NCBI RefSeq assembly: GCF_001438805.1
Contig: NZ_JQCF01000005.1
Location: 62,001 to 126,000, forward strand
Direction of reading: 5' to 3'
DNA from: Companilactobacillus kimchiensis
Lineage (GTDB): Bacteria > Bacillota > Bacilli > Lactobacillales > Lactobacillaceae
Length of the DNA stretch: 64,000 nt
Shown: piece by piece, positions 43,571-52,989 of the stretch
Numbering within the stretch: the first letter of the stretch is position 1
Layout of the letters: every line of letters begins with the position of its first letter
Notes under the pieces: generated by a model
Database searches by the model: none
What the model was told of the DNA's origin: nothing
What the model saw: the letters and a program-made list of their open reading frames with translations, nothing else
Made by a program: the position numbers and the translations under genes

Positions 43571-43601
43571 TATAAAGAGAAATTTTAGGGGGATTTATTT
43601 T

Positions 43602-44294
43602 ATGGTACAGTCTGTTGCATCCGCAAGCGATGATGATCTATTTTCAGTTAGTTTACTTGCATTTTGGGTAAAGGGGAGTATTACGCTGGATGATTCATTT
43701 TTGCATGTAAATATGCCAAATACCGTGTTATTTGGTCTTTTACCTGCTGGTAAGAACAAGGATTCTTCACCATTATCAGGTATTACAAATGTTTATACTT
43801 CAAAATCATATAAGCTCGGTTCAATTATTTGGGGCGCATTGATCATTCTTTTAGGAATCTTTTTGTTAAGCCATTCAATTTTTGGTGCTTTAGTTGCCAT
43901 TTTAGTTGGGGCTGCAATCCTAGGTAGTGGTATTCAAACTTCATTTACTTACGAACGTTCAGGAATTACTAAAATCATTGAGTTTCCATTCTTTGAAGCT
44001 AGTCGTGTTGATGAATTAGAAAACAAAGTTACTAGCAAGTTAGCTCAATATCAAGATGATCGTAATTTCAGAAAACAATCTGAGATTTCCAGAACTCAAT
44101 CAGTTAACAATACTGCTAGTGTCGTTAGTGCTATCAATAACAACAATACTGATGCTCCAGTAGCACCAGCAGCTTCAACTACTGATGCGGATACAGATTC
44201 AGATGCACAAGATTTCATGTTTTGTTCTCACTGTGGTGCAAAATTGAAGAGTGAATCTCAATTCTGTAATAAATGTGGTACTCAACTTGGTTAA
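43602..44294 (+). CDS. Membrane protein with C-terminal zinc ribbon
   Basis: 230 aa from ATG 43602 (AGGGGGA 8 nt upstream). An N-terminal PH-like beta domain (about 1-65) is followed by two adjacent membrane helices (about 70-110), a charged linker, a long Asn/Ala/Thr-rich region, and a terminal zinc ribbon CSHCGAKL...FCNKCGTQ with four Cys. Function unknown; similar two-helix plus zinc-ribbon proteins are common and uncharacterised in lactobacilli. Confidence 0.75.
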   Translation: MVQSVASASDDDLFSVSLLAFWVKGSITLDDSFLHVNMPNTVLFGLLPAGKNKDSSPLSGITNVYTSKSYKLGSIIWGALIILLGIFLLSHSIFGALVAILVGAAILGSGIQTSFTYERSGITKIIEFPFFEASRVDELENKVTSKLAQYQDDRNFRKQSEISRTQSVNNTASVVSAINNNNTDAPVAPAASTTDADTDSDAQDFMFCSHCGAKLKSESQFCNKCGTQLG

Positions 44295-44370
44295 TCCTAG
44301 AGAAATCCTATCTTAATTGATTGGATTTTTTTATTTGAATAAAATTATGAAAATACAAAGGCTAATAATT

Positions 44371-44679
44371 ATGAAAATGAGAAAATTACACTTGGCTATT
44401 ATCATGGTCATGGGTACGTTGGTTCTTGCTGGATGTAGCAATCAGAACAAAACAAACAATGCGGCTAATCAGAAAACACCTGTCAGCTCAGTAAGTCACA
44501 AAAAAAATAATAATAGTAAACAATCATCAACTATCAAATCAGCTGCGAATGCAGCATCAATAGAACATACTGTTAGTTTGTCAGACTTGGAAGCTAAATA
44601 TTATTCAACTACTGATCAAAAACAAACAGTTCAACAAGTAGCGGGACAAATGCCGGATATTGAAGAACAAGATGATTAG
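44371..44679 (+). CDS. Small lipoprotein of unknown function
   Basis: 102 aa from ATG 44371, chosen because the signal peptide MKMRKLHLAIIMVMGTLVLAGC starts there; LAGC is a lipobox. The mature part is Asn/Ser/Lys-rich and ends acidic (PDIEEQDD). No family recognised. Confidence 0.65.
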   Translation: MKMRKLHLAIIMVMGTLVLAGCSNQNKTNNAANQKTPVSSVSHKKNNNSKQSSTIKSAANAASIEHTVSLSDLEAKYYSTTDQKQTVQQVAGQMPDIEEQDD

Positions 44680-44690
44680 AAAGTAATGGG

Positions 44691-44722
44691 GAATCGTGCA
44701 AATTTTTGTACGATTCTTTTTT
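44691..44722 (+). terminator. Terminator after the lipoprotein gene
   Basis: GAATCGT...ACGATTC stem followed by TTTTTT. Confidence 0.85.
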
Positions 44723-44785
44723 GTATGTTGTAATAGATATAACTAAATAATAATTGAAAATGATATATCGGTTTTAAAATATAGA

Positions 44786-44852
44786 TTGACATTAATTATG
44801 CAAGGGCTTACACTGATGTCGTTGAAGGCAATATATTAAAAACTGTATATTG
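44786..44852 (+). promoter_or_regulatory. Promoter and first operator of the yhf cluster
   Basis: TTGACA (44786-44791), 17 bp, TACACT (44809-44814). Downstream, CAATATA-N10-TATATTG (44829-44852) forms an inverted repeat at about +8 to +31. The identical arms and spacing recur at 46539-46562. GntR-family YhfZ, encoded next, is the natural candidate to bind it. Confidence 0.7.
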
Positions 44853-44869
44853 GGGAAGAGATGTAATCG

Positions 44870-45784
44870 ATGAAAGAAACACAATATCAAAAAAAAGGTA
44901 TTGCTTTGATATACCTAGCTAAGAAATTTTTCACATTAGGTATTGGGGATAAAATTCCCACGGTTGATGAACTATGTTCTGATACTAATACTTCAAGGGG
45001 AACAATGCAGAGTGCGTTAGAAACCTTGAAAAATGATCAGGCAATTAGAACTTTGTCTAAAGGCCATATGGGTACCTATCTAGTGGATCAGAATCAAGAT
45101 AAGTTGCTTAATTATTTAGACGATAGGAATATTGTTTGTGCCATGCCATTACCATATACAAAATATTACGAGGGTTTGAGTACAGGGTTCTATAAATCAT
45201 TTGAAGATAGGAAATTGAATTTAAATTTAGCTTATGTTAATGGATCGGTCAATCGATTGAATGGTCTCAAAAGTAATCGTTATGATTTTATTGTTACTTC
45301 AGGACTAACGGCTGATTATTTGATTAAAAATAACGATGTTGATTTAATTTCACTCTTTCCTCAAGAAACTTATGTTTCAGAGCATGTGATTGTGCATAAG
45401 AAAAATAAGAATAATTTCATTTACGATGGTATGAGTATTGGGGTTGATTCTAATTCAATTGATTACAAAATTTTAACACAAGAGATTGTTAAGAATCACA
45501 ACGTTAAGCTGATTGAGACTCCATATAATCAAATCGTTCAAAGGATTGAAAATGGTAGCATCGATGCTGCCATTTGGAACCGGGATGAAGTGGAAGAAAA
45601 GAATTATCCAGTATCATACGATTCAATAGATAGTGAGCTGGTAAATAAATCATCATGTGCAGCTTTACTTTGCAAAAAGGGTAATTCATTTATTAAAGAG
45701 ATCGTTCAAAGATATGCGGATGCAAGTAAAATTACAGCAGTTCAAAAGGCAGTTATATCGGGTGAGATTTTACCTGAATATTAG
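44870..45784 (+). CDS. yhfZ: YhfZ-like GntR-family regulator
   Basis: 304 aa. An N-terminal winged helix (about 15-75, with DKIPTVDELCSDTNTSRGTMQSALETL) leads into an effector domain like a periplasmic solute-binding fold (LSTGFYKSFEDRKLNLNL, NRYDFIVTSGLTADYL, GVDSNSIDYKI, GSIDAAIWNRDE). E. coli YhfZ has the same build and sits at the end of the yhf operon; here it comes first. It probably senses the substrate of the cluster. The last residues overlap nothing; the PRD gene follows after 13 bp. Confidence 0.83.
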   Translation: MKETQYQKKGIALIYLAKKFFTLGIGDKIPTVDELCSDTNTSRGTMQSALETLKNDQAIRTLSKGHMGTYLVDQNQDKLLNYLDDRNIVCAMPLPYTKYYEGLSTGFYKSFEDRKLNLNLAYVNGSVNRLNGLKSNRYDFIVTSGLTADYLIKNNDVDLISLFPQETYVSEHVIVHKKNKNNFIYDGMSIGVDSNSIDYKILTQEIVKNHNVKLIETPYNQIVQRIENGSIDAAIWNRDEVEEKNYPVSYDSIDSELVNKSSCAALLCKKGNSFIKEIVQRYADASKITAVQKAVISGEILPEY

Positions 45785-45797
45785 GGAGATGAAATCT

Positions 45798-46157
45798 ATG
45801 AAAGAAACTACTGAGAAAAAATTAAATGTTTTAATGCGGGTGGGGAAGCTAGATCAAGATTCATTTGATTTTTTAACAGATGTGGATGAGTATTTTGATA
45901 CAAATTATTACAGCAATGATAATGAAATGCTGCTGATTCATTTGTCGGTGGCGATAAATAGAATGTTTGAAAAAGAATCAGTTGATAAAATGCCAGATGA
46001 GTTATGGAAACAAATTAGTGATAAACCAGAGTATAAAGTTGCCAAGTCCGTCTGGAATGACTTAAAATCAAAAGCACCAGTTGATTTTACAGAAGAAGAA
46101 ACAAAATACATCTTGTTACATATCTTGAACATATTAAGGAGGAATAATGATGATTAA
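45798..46157 (+). CDS. yhfY: Stand-alone PRD-domain protein (YhfY-like)
   Basis: 119 aa from ATG 45798 (AGGGAGATG upstream; the longer frame from 45657 overlaps yhfZ). All-helical PTS regulation domain with the two typical histidine helices NEMLLIHLSVAINRMF and YILLHILNILRR. PRDs are normally phosphorylated by HPr or EIIB and are part of antiterminators or activators; here the domain is alone, as for YhfY of E. coli. It may tie the cluster to the PTS state of the cell. Overlaps yhfU by 11 bp. Confidence 0.8.
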   Translation: MKETTEKKLNVLMRVGKLDQDSFDFLTDVDEYFDTNYYSNDNEMLLIHLSVAINRMFEKESVDKMPDELWKQISDKPEYKVAKSVWNDLKSKAPVDFTEEETKYILLHILNILRRNNDD

Positions 46158-46515
46158 AATTGTAATAGGCGGTCAAATGGGAAAAGATGAAATTAAAAAA
46201 TCTTTGATTAAACTAATTGGTGATCGTGATGTCGAAATAACTGTTAAAAACGACTTGGATGCAGCGATGGCAATTCAAAACGGGGAATCAGATTATTATA
46301 TCGGAGCTTGTGAGACTGGTGCTGGTGGTGCATTAGCAATGGCAACTGCATTACTAGGATCGGATAAAACCGTTACAGTAGCTTCTCCATCAAAAGTATT
46401 ATCAGAGGAAGAAGTTGCTGATGAAATTAACAATAAGGGGAAAATTGCATTTGGATTTACGATTAATACCAAGGATACGGTGCTACCGATCTTAGTTAAG
46501 TATCTAGTGAAATGA
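46147..46515 (+). CDS. yhfU: DUF2620 protein YhfU
   Basis: 122 aa. The DUF2620 signature is visible: IVIGGQMGKDEI at the start, then NGESDYYIGACETGAGGALAMATALLG and IAFGFTINTKD. No known activity; always found with YhfT-type transporters, so an accessory or sensing subunit is likely. Starts at ATG 46147 or 46150 behind GGAGG. Confidence 0.87.
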   Translation: MMIKIVIGGQMGKDEIKKSLIKLIGDRDVEITVKNDLDAAMAIQNGESDYYIGACETGAGGALAMATALLGSDKTVTVASPSKVLSEEEVADEINNKGKIAFGFTINTKDTVLPILVKYLVK

Positions 46516-46525
46516 TTTAAAGAGT

Positions 46526-46562
46526 TTTACTTATCTTTCAATATACATTATACAGTATATTG
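46526..46562 (+). promoter_or_regulatory. Second promoter and operator inside the yhf cluster
   Basis: TTTACT (46526-46531), 17 bp, TATACA (46549-46554). The inverted repeat CAATATA-N10-TATATTG (46539-46562, in a larger TTTCAATATAC/GTATATTGAAA palindrome) covers the -10. Same arms and spacing as the operator at 44829-44852. Confidence 0.65.
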
Positions 46563-46587
46563 AAAACAAATAAAGGATGGTATAAAA

Positions 46588-47880
46588 ATGAACGTTACTA
46601 CGTTGATTAACTATTTATTAATTGCCGCCGTTGGTGGTGTGGGTTCAATTTTAGCTAACCGTGGTATTGCTGTTTTCAATGATGGGCTAAGACCTATCAT
46701 GCCGGAATATCTAGAAGGAAAGATCACTAGAAAAGAATTAGCAGCTACCAGTTTTGCGGTCAGTTTTGGATTAATTATTGGTTTTGGTATTCCAGTTTCG
46801 TTGGGGTCAACTATTCTAGTTGCTCATAGTATTTTACTATCAGCCGATGTTATTGGTACATGGACTCCTGATACTAAATGGGGTACTGCTTTAGCTGGTA
46901 TTATCGGTGCTATCTATGGGGCAGGGTTATTATTTGGACTTTCATCAATTGTCGCATTATTCAAGATGCTACCATTTAATTTCTTACCAGCACTTTCATT
47001 AATGAGTGGTCCAATTCTATTGGCTTTCTGTGCTTTTCCAGCTCTTGCCGTTGCAAGTCAACACAGTCCTAAAAAAGGATTCATTACATTTGGTTTAACT
47101 TTCTTAGCTTACTTATTAGCAACTAAATTCGGTACGTTCAAAGTTAATGGTTACACGATCACATTAAATGCTATTGGTATGTCATTATTGGTCGCTATGA
47201 TCTGCATGATTTACTTTGCTGCACAAATTAAAGGTGACGGTAATTCTAATGCTAGTTTAGTCAACGTTTTCTCAAAACGTGTTGGTCGCATCAAGGGTAA
47301 TTGGATTTGGCTTTCAATCATGGGTGGTTTAATTACATCTGCCTCAAGTATGTTGATTCTTGCAGTTGATATTCTTCCTCAACAATTATTAGTTAAGAAT
47401 CAAGTTATGGAAGCTGCTATTGCGACCTTTGCTCGTGCTATTGGATTTATCCCGTTGGTATTTTCAACTGCCATTGTAACTGGTGTTTACGGTATGGCCG
47501 GAACAACAATTATCTTCGCAATTGGTTTGTTATTAAAAGGGCAACCAATTGTGGCTTTCTTAGCAGGTTTTGTTTGGATGTGGATTGAGGTTCAACTTCT
47601 TGCTGCTACTGCCAAAGGTTTGGATAAATTCCCTGGTTTAAGAGACATGGGTGAACATATCAGAACCTCACTTCAAGATACGATTGCTATAGCTTTATTG
47701 ATTGGTAGTGCGATTGCTTGTAATAAAATGGCGGCAAACATTGGATTCTTCTGGGTTATCGGTTTTTGGCTCTTAAACAAGAAATCCAAGAAGCCACTAG
47801 TAGATATGGCTGTTGGACCAATTGCTACAATTGCATTCGGAATTCTGTTGAATATCTTAAGAGTAATCATGATTTTTTAA
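46588..47880 (+). CDS. yhfT: YhfT membrane transporter
   Basis: 430 aa, about 11-12 membrane helices, no signal peptide. Begins NVTTLINYLLIAAVGGVGSILANRG; the segment NDGLRPIMPEYLEGKITRKELAATS after the first helix is characteristic of the YhfT family. Probably imports the unknown substrate of the cluster. First gene after the second operator. Confidence 0.85.
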   Translation: MNVTTLINYLLIAAVGGVGSILANRGIAVFNDGLRPIMPEYLEGKITRKELAATSFAVSFGLIIGFGIPVSLGSTILVAHSILLSADVIGTWTPDTKWGTALAGIIGAIYGAGLLFGLSSIVALFKMLPFNFLPALSLMSGPILLAFCAFPALAVASQHSPKKGFITFGLTFLAYLLATKFGTFKVNGYTITLNAIGMSLLVAMICMIYFAAQIKGDGNSNASLVNVFSKRVGRIKGNWIWLSIMGGLITSASSMLILAVDILPQQLLVKNQVMEAAIATFARAIGFIPLVFSTAIVTGVYGMAGTTIIFAIGLLLKGQPIVAFLAGFVWMWIEVQLLAATAKGLDKFPGLRDMGEHIRTSLQDTIAIALLIGSAIACNKMAANIGFFWVIGFWLLNKKSKKPLVDMAVGPIATIAFGILLNILRVIMIF

Positions 47881-47904
47881 TATAAATGGAAAGAGGAAAT
47901 TCAT

Positions 47905-48789
47905 ATGTTAGTACCAGGTATGGTTTATTCACACGAACATATTCCAATTGATTTGTCAGAAGTTAAACATAATGAAGATTGTCACTTAGATTCACAAGAT
48001 TTAGTTATTAACGAATTTAAGGATTTATACGCAAAAGGTGTTAGAAATGTTATTGATATGACTAATAGAGGTATGGGAAGAGATATTCCTTATGCTCAAA
48101 AAGTTGCAGAGGAGTCAGGAATTAATATTGTACAGTCAACTGGATTCTATCAGGATGCTTTTCTTCCTATCGAAGTGTTTAGATTGTCAGTTAATCAATT
48201 GGCTGAGGGAATGATTAATGATATTGAAGTTGGAATCAAGGGAACCAATGTTAAAGCTGGAGTGATTGGAGAAATAGCTACAACCCAGGGTAAATGGACT
48301 GTTGGTGAAGGTAAGGTTTTTGATGCTGCTGTTATCGCGTCTAAAGAGACTGGTTGTCCAATTAGTACGCATACTTCAATTGGAACTTTGGGACATGAAC
48401 AAGTTCACTATTTCCAAAGAAACCATGCCAATTTGAGCAAAATTGTCATTGGGCACGTTGATCTATCGGCAAAGTCCGATTATGTGATCGATATGTTAAA
48501 AACAGGAATCAACGTGGAATTTGACACAATTGGTAAGAATAACTATTTAGCTGATGCAATAAGAGTTCAGATGCTCAAAGACATTGAAACAGCTGGTTAT
48601 ACAGACCAAGTTGTTATGTCGATGGATATAACTCGTAAATCTCATCTAAAAGAAAACGGTGGAAATGGATATGCATATCTATTGGATAATTTCGTACCAC
48701 AATTGAAAAATGGTGGTGTGTCAGAAGAATTTATCAATAAAATGTTGATTGACAATCCTCAAAGAATCTATGGTGATTTCAATGCCTAA
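47905..48789 (+). CDS. php: Phosphotriesterase-homology protein Php
   Basis: 294 aa amidohydrolase-fold metalloenzyme. The binuclear metal ligands are H10 and H12 (YSHEHIPID), bridging E123 (GVIGEIATTQG, Glu in place of the carbamylated Lys of phosphotriesterase, as in E. coli Php), H156 (STHTSIG), H184 (VIGHVDLS) and D241 (MSMDITRKSH). Likely hydrolyses a lactone, ester or phosphoester of the imported compound; the natural substrate of Php is not known. Its last bases overlap yhfS by 8 bp. Confidence 0.88.
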   Translation: MLVPGMVYSHEHIPIDLSEVKHNEDCHLDSQDLVINEFKDLYAKGVRNVIDMTNRGMGRDIPYAQKVAEESGINIVQSTGFYQDAFLPIEVFRLSVNQLAEGMINDIEVGIKGTNVKAGVIGEIATTQGKWTVGEGKVFDAAVIASKETGCPISTHTSIGTLGHEQVHYFQRNHANLSKIVIGHVDLSAKSDYVIDMLKTGINVEFDTIGKNNYLADAIRVQMLKDIETAGYTDQVVMSMDITRKSHLKENGGNGYAYLLDNFVPQLKNGGVSEEFINKMLIDNPQRIYGDFNA

Positions 48790-49879
48790 ATTTAAAACTT
48801 ACCCTTTAGAAAGCATTTCACCTGAAGAAGCACTGAAAAAGCAATTTAAATTAGTGGATACGATGACACGTCATTTCATGGGTGATGAGTTATTAAGTAG
48901 AGGGGATTTAGGAGTAGTTCCAGGCCTGAATCAACCTAGATACACCAAAAAGGTAGAGGAAGTTTTAGCAGATTATTTTGGTGTAAAGGCAGCAATGCTA
49001 GTTCGTGGATCAGGAACTGCAGCTATTAGATTGGCACTACATTCAACTTTGAAACCTGGTGATACCGTGCTGGTTCACAAGGCACCAATTTACCCAACGA
49101 CAAAAGTTTCAATCGATAGTATGGGTATCAAGACCAATGCCATTGATTATAACGATATTGAAAATCAAGAATTGCCTAATGATATTTCAGCCATATTAAT
49201 TCAATACACACGTCAACAGCCAGAAGATTCTTATTCTATGGAAAAGGTTATTTCATTTTTAAAAGTAAATTATCCAAAAATCCCAATAATTACGGATGAT
49301 AATTATGCCGTAATGAAGGTTAGACAAATTGGAGTTGAATTAGGTGCAAATTTAAGTTGTTTCTCAACTTTTAAATTATTAGGTCCAGAAGGAATTGGTT
49401 GCATTGTTGGTAATAAAAGGGAAATAGACCAACTAAGAAAAGAAAATTATTCGGGTGGTTCACAAGTTCAAGGACATGAGGCTTTAGATGTTTTACGTGG
49501 TTTGACTTATGCGCCGGTAGCTTTAGCTAATCAAGCCTTGGTCGTTAATGAATTAGTTAAAAGATTAAATAATAAAGAAATTCCAGAAGTCTCTTATGCA
49601 TATGTAGCAAATGCTCAATCGAAGGTTTTACTTATTGAATTTGAAAACCCCATTGCTCAAGAAATTTTGAAGTATACAAATTCCTTAGGAGCAGCTCCCA
49701 ATCCAGTTGGAGCCGAATCTAAATATGAAATTGTTCCAATGTTTTATCGAGTGTCAGGAACTTTCAAAGAGTATGACCCTGAACTACTTAAAACTACTAT
49801 TCGAATTAATCCCTACAGATGTGGAGCTGATACGATTATTCGCATCCTAAAGGATAGTATCAGTAAGGTGGTGGAATAA
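48782..49879 (+). CDS. yhfS: YhfS PLP-dependent enzyme (fold type I)
   Basis: 365 aa from ATG 48782, with GGTGAT 3-8 nt upstream. Cysteine-desulfurase/aminotransferase class V-like fold: VRGSGTAAIRLALHS for the phosphate cup, ITDDNYAVMK with the Asp that pairs with the ring nitrogen, and K198 in SCFSTFKLLGPEG for the Schiff base. Probable transaminase, lyase or racemase step on an amino compound; reaction unknown. Translationally coupled to php and yhfX. Confidence 0.86.
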   Translation: MPKFKTYPLESISPEEALKKQFKLVDTMTRHFMGDELLSRGDLGVVPGLNQPRYTKKVEEVLADYFGVKAAMLVRGSGTAAIRLALHSTLKPGDTVLVHKAPIYPTTKVSIDSMGIKTNAIDYNDIENQELPNDISAILIQYTRQQPEDSYSMEKVISFLKVNYPKIPIITDDNYAVMKVRQIGVELGANLSCFSTFKLLGPEGIGCIVGNKREIDQLRKENYSGGSQVQGHEALDVLRGLTYAPVALANQALVVNELVKRLNNKEIPEVSYAYVANAQSKVLLIEFENPIAQEILKYTNSLGAAPNPVGAESKYEIVPMFYRVSGTFKEYDPELLKTTIRINPYRCGADTIIRILKDSISKVVE

Positions 49880-51045
49880 TGTTTTTAAAACAACTTGAAA
49901 AGCTAAATCCAGAATTAATTGATTATGCTTTTGAATTACATCGGACAGAAAAAATTTTGCCAGATACATATGTAATTGATCTTGATATGATTCATACAAA
50001 TACAGAAAAAATCGTTGCTGAAGCAAAAAAGGATAATATTGAATTATTTTACATGACCAAACAATTAGGTAGAAATCCGATTGTGGCTAAAGAAATAGAA
50101 TCTGCCGGAATTGAAAAAGCCGTCGTAGTTGATTATCGTGAAGCTGAAGTTTTTATGGAAAATGATTTGAAATTAGGTAATGTGGGACATTTGGTTCAAC
50201 CACCTAAGTCATTATTGAAAAAGATTATTAATTATGGAACAGAATATTTTACGATGTTTTCACTTGAAAATACGATTGATCTAAACAACGCTGCTAAAGC
50301 AGTTAGTAAAATTCAAAAGGTCATTCTGAAGATTCAGGATACGAAAGATGATATTTATCCAGGTCAAGTTGGTGGATTTACTTTGAAAGAGTTAGATGAT
50401 CAATTAGATAAACTAAGACAATTATCAAATATCGAAGTAGTTGGATTAACGACTTTCCCTGCAGTTCTATTTGATGAAAAAACTTGTAGTTATAAATCCA
50501 CTTCCAATATGGACACAGTTAAAAGAGCAAAAGAGTTATTTACCGAACATCAGGTTGATTGTTCAGTTGTAAGCTTGCCCTCAGCAACTGCAACCAAATC
50601 ATTATCATTGATTAAAAAATTAGGCGGTACGGAAGGTGAACCAGGACATGCTTTGACAGGAACAACACCAATGCACGCAGTTAAGGAATTACCCGAGAAA
50701 CCTGCTTATTGCTATGTGAGTGAAATTTCACATAGCTACGGAGATCATAGTTTTATTTTTGGCGGTGGTTATTATCGCCGAGGACATTTAAAGAATGCTG
50801 TTATCAAAGATAGAAATAAATTTGAACATGCTGAAGTTTTACCATTAGATAATTCCAGCATTGATTATTATTTGGAACTAAATAAGAAATTTAAATCTGG
50901 ATTGCCAGTAATCATGTCATCCAGAACTCAAATGTTTGTAACAAGAAGCACCATTGCACTAGTCAGAGGACTACATACAGGAAAACCTGAATTAGTTGGT
51001 TTGTATGACAGCCAAGGTAGAGAAATGTCGAAAGGAGTTAGATAA
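49879..51045 (+). CDS. yhfX: YhfX alanine-racemase-like PLP protein (fold type III)
   Basis: 388 aa. The N-terminal TIM barrel has the PLP lysine K61 in ELFYMTKQLGRNP, after VIDLDMIHTNTEKI; a C-terminal beta part has SYGDHSFIFGGGYYRRGH. Relatives are alanine racemase and D-amino-acid metabolising enzymes. Two different PLP folds in one operon point to a substrate with an amino group. Start overlaps the yhfS stop (TAATG). Confidence 0.86.
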   Translation: MFLKQLEKLNPELIDYAFELHRTEKILPDTYVIDLDMIHTNTEKIVAEAKKDNIELFYMTKQLGRNPIVAKEIESAGIEKAVVVDYREAEVFMENDLKLGNVGHLVQPPKSLLKKIINYGTEYFTMFSLENTIDLNNAAKAVSKIQKVILKIQDTKDDIYPGQVGGFTLKELDDQLDKLRQLSNIEVVGLTTFPAVLFDEKTCSYKSTSNMDTVKRAKELFTEHQVDCSVVSLPSATATKSLSLIKKLGGTEGEPGHALTGTTPMHAVKELPEKPAYCYVSEISHSYGDHSFIFGGGYYRRGHLKNAVIKDRNKFEHAEVLPLDNSSIDYYLELNKKFKSGLPVIMSSRTQMFVTRSTIALVRGLHTGKPELVGLYDSQGREMSKGVR

Positions 51046-51046
51046 G

Positions 51047-52276
51047 ATGGGTAAATTTGGAGTAATTGTTTTAGATAGTTTTGGTGTTGGAGCAATGGAT
51101 GATGTTCCTAAGGTACGTCCAGATGATGTAGGGGCTAATACTGCTTTAAATATCATTAAAGCGGTTCCACAAATAAAAATACCAAATTTAATTAAATTGG
51201 GATTGATGAATGCAATTGGTAAAGAACGTGGAGATAATAAATTTTCTACAACAGCTAATTGGGGTACATCTAATTTGATGCATCATGGAGCTGATTCTTA
51301 TCTAGCCCATCAAGAAATTATGGGTACAAAACCTAAAATGCCTTTGTTACAACCATTTAATGAAGTGATCGATATAGTCGAAGCTCAGATTAAAAAAGAT
51401 GGTTTTGATGTTAAAAGATATGGTGATGCTGGTTATCAATTGTTGCTAGTAAATGATTGTGCAACGGTTGGGGATAACCTTGAAGCCGATCCCGGCCAAG
51501 TTTATAACGTTACGGCTGCTTTGGATGAAATGTCGTTTGATGAAATCACTAGATTGGGTGAATCAGTTAGAACCGTTGTTAAGGTATCACGTGTCATTGC
51601 TTTTGGTGGTCGAGATGTCACTTTGAAGGATATTCTTAATGCACGTAAAATTGAACATGAAACATACGTCGGGGTATCAGCACCAGAGTCCGGAGTTTAT
51701 AACAAAGATTATCATGTTATTCATTTAGGCTATGGAATCAATCCAGCCGTCCAGTTACCATCTATTTTGCACAAAGCCGGAATTGATGTTGCTTTAGTTG
51801 GAAAAACTTCAGATATTATTAATGTTGATACGAAACGAAGATTCCCTGGAGTTGATACTAATTATTTGTTTGATAAATTCATTGAACAATCTAAGGATAT
51901 GAAAAATGGATTACTATTTATGAACATTCAAGAAACAGATTTAGCAGGTCATGCTGAAGATCCAGTAAGTTATGCAGATGTACTTGAAAAGGCTGATAAA
52001 AAATTGAATGAAGTATTACCACTCTATACAGGTGATGATATTTTAATTATTATGGCTGATCATGGTGATGATCCAACAATTGGATTTTCACTTCACACAC
52101 GTGAACGGACACCATTACTAATCTATAAAGCAGGTACTCATAATAAATATGTTGGTGACCGATCAACATTATCAGATGTTGGTGCCACTGGTTCAGATTA
52201 CTTTGGTGTTGAAGCACCTGAAAACGGAAAGAGTTTCCTGCATCGAATTATTGATGGAACAGATATTGCTGATTAA
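51047..52276 (+). CDS. yhfW: YhfW phosphopentomutase-like metalloenzyme
   Basis: 409 aa from ATG 51047 (AAAGGAG 9 nt upstream, stop of yhfX just before). Alkaline-phosphatase superfamily, DeoB type: VIVLDSFGVGAMDD for the first metal Asp, SYLAHQEIMGTKP with the catalytic Thr, NIQETDLAGHAEDP, ADHGDDPTIGFS and HTRERTPLL for the remaining ligands. It may move a phosphate within a sugar or polyol phosphate. Last gene of the cluster. Confidence 0.87.
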   Translation: MGKFGVIVLDSFGVGAMDDVPKVRPDDVGANTALNIIKAVPQIKIPNLIKLGLMNAIGKERGDNKFSTTANWGTSNLMHHGADSYLAHQEIMGTKPKMPLLQPFNEVIDIVEAQIKKDGFDVKRYGDAGYQLLLVNDCATVGDNLEADPGQVYNVTAALDEMSFDEITRLGESVRTVVKVSRVIAFGGRDVTLKDILNARKIEHETYVGVSAPESGVYNKDYHVIHLGYGINPAVQLPSILHKAGIDVALVGKTSDIINVDTKRRFPGVDTNYLFDKFIEQSKDMKNGLLFMNIQETDLAGHAEDPVSYADVLEKADKKLNEVLPLYTGDDILIIMADHGDDPTIGFSLHTRERTPLLIYKAGTHNKYVGDRSTLSDVGATGSDYFGVEAPENGKSFLHRIIDGTDIAD

Positions 52277-52277
52277 T

Positions 52278-52314
52278 AAAAAAATGAGAAGTCAATTTGT
52301 CTTCTCATTTTTTT
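52278..52314. terminator. Terminator after the yhf cluster
   Basis: AAAAAATGAGAAG / CTTCTCATTTTTT around a 9-nt loop. Confidence 0.9.
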
Positions 52315-52395
52315 ATTTGGAATGCTTAATTCTTATCCTTTTTTACTGGAAAAATTATATAATTATGCCAACAAAAGTAATTGGAGGATAGAAAC

Positions 52396-52935
52396 ATGAC
52401 ACGAAAAGTTATCCTATTTATTGCTGAAACTCTTGATGGTTATATTGCTGAGGCAGATGGTAATATTGATTTTTTGATTGATAATGATTTTACAAGTGGT
52501 GAAACTAAAGATCGAGAATATGATAAGCTGGCCAAGCGGATCGATACGGTGGTTATGGGGCGTAAAACTTATGACCAAGTGGCTAATGAATTAGCACCAA
52601 ATAATTATCCGTACACTGATTTTGAAAATTATGTTTTAACCAGACATTCAGGTGACGATATTGCTAATATTCATTTTGTTAATGGGGATGTCGTGGATTT
52701 AATCAGAGGCTTGAAGAAGGAGTCATCCAAGAAGGATATCTGGATCATTGGTGGCAGCAGTGTGATTGCACCATTAGTTAACAGTGATTTGATCGATGAA
52801 TATCAGATTGGAATTATCCCAATTGTTTTGGGCAGTGGGATTCCATTGTTCTCGGATAAGACTAAATTTAAAGAATTTAATTTAGAATCAGTTAAAAAGG
52901 TTAATGGAATTGCTTATTTGAATTATCTTAAATAA
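52396..52935 (+). CDS. Dihydrofolate reductase-like (RibD C-terminal) protein
   Basis: 179 aa from ATG 52396 behind GGAGG. RibD-C/DHFR fold: LFIAETLDGYIAEADGNIDFL at the start, VVMGRKTYDQV for the first NADPH contact, DIWIIGGSSVIAPLVN for the second, and IPIVLGSGIPLF near the end. A general NADPH reductase of this group, not the essential FolA. Monocistronic. Confidence 0.87.
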   Translation: MTRKVILFIAETLDGYIAEADGNIDFLIDNDFTSGETKDREYDKLAKRIDTVVMGRKTYDQVANELAPNNYPYTDFENYVLTRHSGDDIANIHFVNGDVVDLIRGLKKESSKKDIWIIGGSSVIAPLVNSDLIDEYQIGIIPIVLGSGIPLFSDKTKFKEFNLESVKKVNGIAYLNYLK

Positions 52936-52989
52936 TATTCAAATGTAGTTACTAACGTTTAAATAAGAAACATTTGAATAAATAATGGT

